DNA from: CAYVJW01 sp964451885 | GTDB taxonomy: Bacteria; Patescibacteriota; Gracilibacteria; UBA4473 | Reading direction: 5' to 3' | DNA length: 43,803 nucleotides | Assembly: GCA_964451885.1 (NCBI GenBank) | Contig: CAYVJW010000002.1 | Coordinates: 1-43,803 of the forward strand | Part shown: positions 38,698 through 43,803 of the stretch, in pieces | How the letters are laid out: every line of letters starts with the position of its first letter | Numbering within the stretch: position 1 is the first letter of the stretch | Notes under the pieces: model-generated | The model's database searches: none | What the model was told of the DNA's origin: nothing | What the model saw: the letters and a program-made list of their open reading frames with translations, nothing else | Program-made: the position numbers and the translations under genes

Positions 38698-40329
38698 ATG
38701 CAAAAATATTTTACAAAAATCCTCATAGGAAGTAGTATAGCCATTATTCTAGGAACTTTGATTTATGTTTTTTGGCCTTCAATAACTCACGTTTTTACAG
38801 AAATAACGGAATTGTATTTTGAAGAAGATGCAGTTATTTCCGAAAACGAAGTGAAAAAAAAGAAAGGAATAACCAGGAAAATCTCTTACAGAGGGCGGAT
38901 GAGGGAGGCGAAAAAATTAATTGAGCATGAATATTATACCATTGCCACTTTGGAGCTTTTATCGGCCATAAAAGAAAAACCGGATCTTATTGAACCTTAC
39001 TTAATATTGGGAGAAGTTTACTTGAGGATGAACGCCCCTCTAAAACTGAAAAACCTGATTACCGAGCTAAATGAACGTTTTCCTGAAAATATTGATGTTT
39101 TCGTATTGGAGGTGAGAAGGCTTATTCTGGAAGGAGAATTTTCAAAAGTATTGGATTTTATCAGTGGGATGGGGGAATTGTCATCTCCCGACCTAAAATT
39201 TTATTTAGCAATGTTAAAAGCATTACAGAACGATCACGTCTCGGCGCAAAAAATATTAAGGGAATTGGAAGCGTTGGCTGTGAAATCCAAAGAATTTGCA
39301 ATCATAAAAACAGGGGAGGCAAGTGAAGAGAATTCATTCGACCCATTCGACAAACTTAGGGTTTCCAACAAGCTCAGGACAAGTGAAGAAAATGAGGACA
39401 ATAAAAATGAAAAAAGTTCCGTTTCATTGGAATTTACACACAAAGTGTCAGAGCTGGCTATTGTTTATGAAGAATTTGAAGAAATTACAGAAGGAAAAAA
39501 CCCTCATCTTTTTGCGCTCCTTGCAAAGGCTTTGGCGCAGAATGCGGAAGGTAGATTGGCGAGGGAGTTTGCCGATACGGCTATTAAAGAGGATGTTTCT
39601 TATATTGATGCCTGGATTTTGCGCGGGTATGCGAATTTTTTATTAAAAGACACCGAGAATGCTTTAAAAGACTTGCGCCATGCGTACGAATTAGATCCAA
39701 TCCGCCCAAGGGTTCATTATTTCCTGGCGCTTGCGCTTCATGAAGCCGGAAAAAATGAAGAAGCTGTGTTATTTTTTGAAAAAGCCCTTGAACATAAATT
39801 TGAATTTTCAGATGAAATTCGATGGAAATTAGTGGATATTTTCAACAAACAAAAAAAATACGGGCAGGTTTTAGACCTTTATAAGGAGCTATTGGATGAA
39901 ACAGTCCCCCGGAAGAAGTTTACTACTGCAATGCATACTATTATAAACTTAATGAAAAATCCGAAAGCCGCACTGAAACTAACAGAAACTCTGGCTGAAA
40001 AAAAAACAGACAATGTTTTTATATTGAATATGCACTCATGGGCGCTTGTTGCAAATGAAAAATATATTGAGGCAGAAGAAGTTCTAAAAAAAGCCGAGGA
40101 ACTTGAGCCGGAAAACCCACGAACATTTTTAAATTTTGGAGTGCTCTATGAGGCTCAAAATAAATTCGAAGCAGCAAAAAAATTCTATAAAAAAAGTTAT
40201 GAACTCGGGAGTAATACAGAACAAAACACAGTTACCGATTTAGCGGCCCAAAAATACAACGAACTGATTGAACTCGAGAAAGAAATTCCTTTTACGTCTG
40301 ATAAGGGAAGGCCGGCACATGCACCATAA
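38698..40329 (+). CDS. Membrane-anchored TPR-repeat protein
   Basis: 543 aa. An N-terminal helix (residues 7-28, IGSSIAIILGTLIYVFW) anchors the protein; the rest is a run of tetratricopeptide-like helix pairs, clearest in PYLILGEVYLRMNA, AWILRGYANFLLKDTENALK, VHYFLALALHEAGKNEEAV and RTFLNFGVLYEAQNKFEAA. TPRs mediate protein contacts; the partner is unknown. About residues 208-232 are encoded by an inserted dispersed repeat that reads FDPFDKLRVSNKLRTSEEN in frame, between two near-identical 14-nt sequences. It follows RNase J by 64 nt. Confidence 0.85.
   Translation: MQKYFTKILIGSSIAIILGTLIYVFWPSITHVFTEITELYFEEDAVISENEVKKKKGITRKISYRGRMREAKKLIEHEYYTIATLELLSAIKEKPDLIEPYLILGEVYLRMNAPLKLKNLITELNERFPENIDVFVLEVRRLILEGEFSKVLDFISGMGELSSPDLKFYLAMLKALQNDHVSAQKILRELEALAVKSKEFAIIKTGEASEENSFDPFDKLRVSNKLRTSEENEDNKNEKSSVSLEFTHKVSELAIVYEEFEEITEGKNPHLFALLAKALAQNAEGRLAREFADTAIKEDVSYIDAWILRGYANFLLKDTENALKDLRHAYELDPIRPRVHYFLALALHEAGKNEEAVLFFEKALEHKFEFSDEIRWKLVDIFNKQKKYGQVLDLYKELLDETVPRKKFTTAMHTIINLMKNPKAALKLTETLAEKKTDNVFILNMHSWALVANEKYIEAEEVLKKAEELEPENPRTFLNFGVLYEAQNKFEAAKKFYKKSYELGSNTEQNTVTDLAAQKYNELIELEKEIPFTSDKGRPAHAP
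39320..39393. repeat. Dispersed repeat, copy 4, in frame in the TPR gene
   Basis: The core TTCGACCCATTCGACAAACT at 39337 is the complement-oriented form of the repeat at 1231. It is flanked by CAAGTGAAGAGAAT (39320-39333) and CAAGTGAAGAAAAT (39380-39393), 60 nt apart, so the reading frame is kept. Confidence 0.75.
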
Positions 40330-40346
40330 AAGGGGCAAGGCCCTAA

Positions 40347-41846
40347 TTAGCCTTTCTTTACAACCTTTGTTACTCGTACTTTGTTCCCGGGAGGGAAATA
40401 TTTTATTTCATCCTTAAAAGCAAACCGTAGAATAGTAACCAACCCCAAACCATGAAATTCTCTTCTTGCTTTCTCCGTCGCTTCTTTCGGATTAGCGTTC
40501 AAGAGTTTTTGGTAGTCAAAACCAGGCCCATCGTCTTCAATAGTCAACTCGTATCGTATTTCTTGTTCAGTTTCTTTTACTTGAAAATGAGCTCTTACTT
40601 TTTTGCGGCGATTTTCCGGTAAATTACATCGTTTTTCAAGTTCCTCTCCAAAATCAACAGAACGATTTCTCATGAGTTCTGTTTTTTCTTCAGAAGAAAG
40701 TCCAATAATTCCGTATTCAAGTCCGTTCATTAGCAATTCATGAATAGCAGATTCAAAAAACATGGGAGCAGTTCCCGTATTCTTTCCAAAAAAAGAAGCC
40801 AATGCAATCGATAAATCCCTCACCTCCGAAGGTGTGTGACAACTTCCTTTGTATTCCTTAGTAAGTAGTCCCAAGGCATCAAGAACTCTTTCTTTTTCCT
40901 GATTAGAAATATCTTGAAAAATCCCCTCTATTCGAACGCGCTTATTTGCATACACGAAGACTTCCCCCATAGAACGAATAGTAACAATATGACCCTCTTC
41001 ATGTTTTAATTCGTGAGAAATATCATATTTAGCGCTACCTATTTTTTTTTCGCTTACCTCTTGATTAATTTTCGCATTTTTAATAGCCAATTCTAATTCC
41101 TCTTTTACTCTGTTTTGATCTTTCTCAGAAACTAATTTAATAAATTGATCAACTCCATTGAGACAGTCTAAATCTTTTCCCAACAGCTTCCTAAATACTG
41201 GGGAATGCGCTATCTTCCCGCTTTGCATGTCCCATTCCCAACTTCCAATACTAGCTATTTCTTGGGCATGACATAGTTTTTCATGATTCCTTTGAAGAGC
41301 CCTTTCTGTTTTCTTTTGCTCAATTATTCCAGCCAAAACATTAGCTAATCCCCATAGATAAGGCCTTACTTCTTCCTGATTATTTTCCTGTCCGGCTTGA
41401 AGATAAAGATTTAACACGCCCAAGAGTTTTTCTTTTGAAATCATGGGAACACAATAATGGCCATGATTATGTATTCCCTCGTAAGTAATCTCATGTGCTC
41501 CGGGATTATCCGGATCCAAATGAGTTGAATGAATAATATCCTTACGTTCTGCTGCTTGCCCGCATAAGCATCTTCCGACCCTAATCCGCGCACACTTTAC
41601 TAAAAGCTGGGGATCTAGATCTTTTTGAGTTTTGAGAACCAGTTCGTTTTGATCATTCATTAAAAAAATAGATCCCTTTGACTCAATCGCCAACCAAGGA
41701 TCGGACAGGATTATATCGAGACAGTCCACGAGCAACTGATCAAGTGTTAAATCCTCACGGGCTTTTTCATTTAAAGAATTTATCGTTTCAAGCATTTGAG
41801 CTCGACGATCATTTGTCTCCTTGTTTGTATCAAGTGATATGGTCAT
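40347..41846 (-). CDS. GAF-PAS sensor with RsbW-type ATPase domain
   Basis: 499 aa, cytoplasmic. A GAF domain (about 20-180, with RVGRCLCGQAAERKD, HGHYCVPMISKEKLLGVLN) is followed by a PAS-like domain (about 190-310, AQEIASIGSWEWDMQSG). The C-terminal GHKL ATPase (about 340-499) shows an N box ESAIHELLMNGLEYGI, a G1 box EDDGPGFD and a G2 box HGLGLVTI. No histidine-kinase dimerisation His box is evident between PAS and ATPase, so it may be an RsbW/SpoIIAB-like serine kinase or anti-sigma factor instead of a two-component kinase (inference). Its ATG overlaps the stop of the SLH-protein gene as ATGA. Confidence 0.8.
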   Translation of the reverse strand: MTISLDTNKETNDRRAQMLETINSLNEKAREDLTLDQLLVDCLDIILSDPWLAIESKGSIFLMNDQNELVLKTQKDLDPQLLVKCARIRVGRCLCGQAAERKDIIHSTHLDPDNPGAHEITYEGIHNHGHYCVPMISKEKLLGVLNLYLQAGQENNQEEVRPYLWGLANVLAGIIEQKKTERALQRNHEKLCHAQEIASIGSWEWDMQSGKIAHSPVFRKLLGKDLDCLNGVDQFIKLVSEKDQNRVKEELELAIKNAKINQEVSEKKIGSAKYDISHELKHEEGHIVTIRSMGEVFVYANKRVRIEGIFQDISNQEKERVLDALGLLTKEYKGSCHTPSEVRDLSIALASFFGKNTGTAPMFFESAIHELLMNGLEYGIIGLSSEEKTELMRNRSVDFGEELEKRCNLPENRRKKVRAHFQVKETEQEIRYELTIEDDGPGFDYQKLLNANPKEATEKARREFHGLGLVTILRFAFKDEIKYFPPGNKVRVTKVVKKG

Positions 41847-43537
41847 TGTAAATCTCTAAACAAGGCCATGATATCACTATCTAGCTCATTTGTCAACAGA
41901 AACTCTAAATATCTTTTTTTTTGTTTTTCATAAATCACCCGACTCACCACTAAAGCCACTTCCGCACGGGTAATATTATCTCCCGGTCTGAATTCATCAC
42001 TTACGATTCCTTTTAGAAACCCATTTTCTTTTGCATAAGCCACATGCTTTGCAAACCAAGCATCAGCAGGGGCATCCAAAAATGGGGCAGAAGTTACTTG
42101 TTTTACATCATCAAATGTGGCTAATTCTATTATAACTTTCAAAGCAGCCGCTCTGGTAACATATTCATCCGGATAAAACTTCCCTTCCCGCCCTTCAATA
42201 GCCCCTATTAATTGCGCAAAACGGATGAATGGCGCATACCAGGCATCTTGGGAAACATCTTCAAATAATTTTATTTGTTCATTTTCTGAAATCTCCTTTT
42301 CCGATAAGCTTCCGGCAATTTTTACCAACTCGGCTCGGGTTATAAAATCATCAGGATGAAATTTTTGATCTGATTTTCCTTCAACAATTCCTAATTCATA
42401 AAGATAATCAATGTATTCTCGTGCCCAATGGTAAGTAACATCCTCAAAAATAATTCTCTCTTTCGGATTTTCTTCAAACGAAGAAGCCAAATAATTATCT
42501 TCCTCAGGAGTTTTAATATGGCGGACTACCGGAGAATACTTTATTTCAACATTGGTTATTATGTTGCTTCTTTGCATTGGATTTCTACCCGAATTTGAAT
42601 TTATCTGATTCCATTCTTTTTCTCTCTTTTCCTCAAACCGGGAAGGCCGGTCTTCAAAAATTGCTGCTTGTTCTTCTGGAGAGTTTTCTATTTTTCTTTG
42701 TATTGGGGATCGCTCTGATTTAGGATTTAACGGATTCCATTCTTTAGTAGGGACATGCCGGGAGGGGGGATTATCAATTCGGAATTTTCTGTTTTTAAAA
42801 AGAGCTGTATATGCTTCAGGATCATGTACCAGGTGTTTTTGTATTGGCGTCCTGGTAGTATCCGGATTTACAGGATTCCAGGCTGTTTTATTTGCAGGAA
42901 GTAATTCCTGCTGATAAGAAAAATCAGCAATAACTTCTTTTTCAAATTCTTGAGTTGAACCGACGGAATAAATATCAACCGCTTCCTCCGGTAGTTTTTT
43001 GCTCCCGTAAATTTGCTCACGTACAAGAGTTGTCACTTTTTCAAAGAGCCCTTTTTTAATTTCTGGATTTGTATCCTTTTTATGGCGAGCCTTATGAAGT
43101 TCATAAGCATTAATAAACCACCCGGCAAATTCTGAACGAAGGAGTAGATGATCAGATTTAAATCTCTGCTTCTGAAAAGGAGCCAAACCATTTTTAGCCA
43201 CCCCTAAATTAAATACATAGCTCATTAATCGAGTTGCCTCTCCTTTTGTCGGGAACGTATTTTTATCAAAATCCTCATGAATTAACCGTTCTCTTAAAGC
43301 CATATAAAATAAACGGTTCTTTTCGTCTTTATTCATCTGTATTTTCTCTAGCCTAGGTAATTCAGATTTTTTTAATTCAAGTAAAGAAGCTATTTTTTCA
43401 TACTTCGCCCGAAGTAATGCATTGAGTAATTCGTCCCATGTTAATGGATCGTTTGGATTGAATTTGTGATCCGTTTTATTGGAGAAGGAGGTGTTGGGTA
43501 CTCTCCTACGGCAAATTTTGAGAAATGATATGTCCAC
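41843..43537 (-). CDS. SLH-domain surface protein, 5' end probably frame-broken
   Basis: 564 aa if translation began at the GTG at 43537. Three C-terminal SLH modules start near 362 (IIFEDVTYHWAREYIDYLYE), 422 (LFEDVSQDAWYAPFIRFAQ) and 484 (PFLDAPADAWFAKHVAYAKE), each with a xTRAE/xTRAA signature. Degenerate SLH-like modules fill residues 15-160. In the middle are three repeats of the form WNPxNPxxxRxPIQ. There is no signal peptide, although SLH proteins are exported. The N terminus overlaps, in another frame, a secreted-protein fragment ending near a YHFSKFAVGEY motif, so the true gene is likely longer and interrupted by a -1 frameshift. The 3' end overlaps the sensor gene. Confidence 0.75.
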   Translation of the reverse strand: MDISFLKICRRRVPNTSFSNKTDHKFNPNDPLTWDELLNALLRAKYEKIASLLELKKSELPRLEKIQMNKDEKNRLFYMALRERLIHEDFDKNTFPTKGEATRLMSYVFNLGVAKNGLAPFQKQRFKSDHLLLRSEFAGWFINAYELHKARHKKDTNPEIKKGLFEKVTTLVREQIYGSKKLPEEAVDIYSVGSTQEFEKEVIADFSYQQELLPANKTAWNPVNPDTTRTPIQKHLVHDPEAYTALFKNRKFRIDNPPSRHVPTKEWNPLNPKSERSPIQRKIENSPEEQAAIFEDRPSRFEEKREKEWNQINSNSGRNPMQRSNIITNVEIKYSPVVRHIKTPEEDNYLASSFEENPKERIIFEDVTYHWAREYIDYLYELGIVEGKSDQKFHPDDFITRAELVKIAGSLSEKEISENEQIKLFEDVSQDAWYAPFIRFAQLIGAIEGREGKFYPDEYVTRAAALKVIIELATFDDVKQVTSAPFLDAPADAWFAKHVAYAKENGFLKGIVSDEFRPGDNITRAEVALVVSRVIYEKQKKRYLEFLLTNELDSDIMALFRDLQ

Positions 43538-43764
43538 ACGAGCATATTAACTCCGGTTCGATAATAACACTCTTTTGGAAAAATAATCCCCTCTCCGTCT
43601 GCATTTTGGCATTGATCCGTAATTTCATTCCAGGTGATTCCTCCATCTGTACTATAAAAAGGAGTGCCAGAACTTGAAGGAAACATGATTTTTACGGGTT
43701 TATCAAAAAGTAGTGTAGAGTCCTCCGCCCCCACGGATACGCTTCTCCTTAGGAACTGTAACAA
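43441..43764 (-). pseudogene. Fragment of a secreted surface protein upstream of the SLH gene
   Basis: Open frame of about 107 residues with LLFDKPVKIMFPSSSG, PFYSTDGGITWNEITDQC and WTYHFSKFAVGEY. This resembles the beta-rich C-terminal domain of large CPR secreted proteins that often lie just ahead of SLH modules. The frame ends at 43441, about 100 nt into the overlapping SLH frame. Further upstream (beyond about 43760) a third frame carries GSYFVTVPKEKRI, which may be yet another broken piece. Either a decaying gene, real frameshifting, or base errors at a contig edge. Confidence 0.5.
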
Positions 43765-43803
43765 AATAACTTCCCTAAAATAGACAAATATTTATAATGA
43801 GGA

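Overview
This window is a densely packed bacterial segment that looks like a Candidate Phyla Radiation (Patescibacteria) genome, most plausibly Peregrinibacteria-like. The reasons are short and partly shared intergenic spaces, DUF4012-type, SLH-domain and VirB2-like two-helix envelope proteins, a lack of Shine-Dalgarno motifs, and in-frame dispersed repeats that translate as FDKLR-type peptides. The standard genetic code fits: core proteins are full length without reading UGA as glycine. The assignment to a phylum is an inference from gene content; no rRNA is present to test it. I saw no tRNA, rRNA, CRISPR array, transposase or phage gene.

Layout. 1-5.3 kb: a small unknown gene, isoleucyl-tRNA synthetase (with an inserted histidine-phosphatase domain) and tryptophanyl-tRNA synthetase, all on the minus strand. 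5.3-9.3 kb: a DUF1622 membrane protein, ilvD, a coiled-coil protein and metK. 9.3-10.6 kb: infC-rpmI-rplT. 10.7-15.1 kb: a minus-strand core operon from a near-consensus promoter, infA-rpmJ-rpsM-rpsK-rpsD-rpoA-rplQ-rplM-rpsI. 15.1-20.6 kb: pepA, a PH-like membrane protein, mnmA, a 29-residue membrane peptide, grpE, a proline-rich protein and rplU. 20.7-30.3 kb: tuf, a secreted protein with three six-cysteine repeats, a DUF2797 protein, ruvX, a DUF4012 protein, a DHH-family protein that has lost its metal ligands, tatD and ruvB. 30.3-36.4 kb: repeats, a small RNA or attenuator with a small membrane protein, argS, a trpG/pabA-type amidotransferase, a secreted duplicated-domain protein, leuD and recA. 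36.5-43.8 kb: RNase J, a TPR protein, and a translationally coupled pair (SLH protein plus GAF-PAS-ATPase sensor) that follows a frame-broken secreted-protein fragment at the right end.

Most genes are housekeeping (translation, recombination, RNA decay). IlvD, LeuD and a TrpG/PabA-type subunit are isolated pieces of amino-acid or folate pathways whose partners are not in this window.

The most unusual signal is in the DNA between genes. Arrays of 7-nt tandem repeats (also 8- and 9-nt) lie directly upstream of, or run into, the start codons of many genes (metK, ruvB, rplT, rplQ, rpsK, rpsM, rplU, grpE, the PH protein, the 29-residue peptide, trpG and the DUF4012 gene), while ribosome-binding GGAGG motifs are missing almost everywhere. 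Several unrelated palindromic or MITE-like elements are scattered around. One family has entered the coding sequences of ileS and the TPR gene in frame, and another supplies the ruvB stop codon. The strongest protein novelty is the IleRS-histidine phosphatase chimera.
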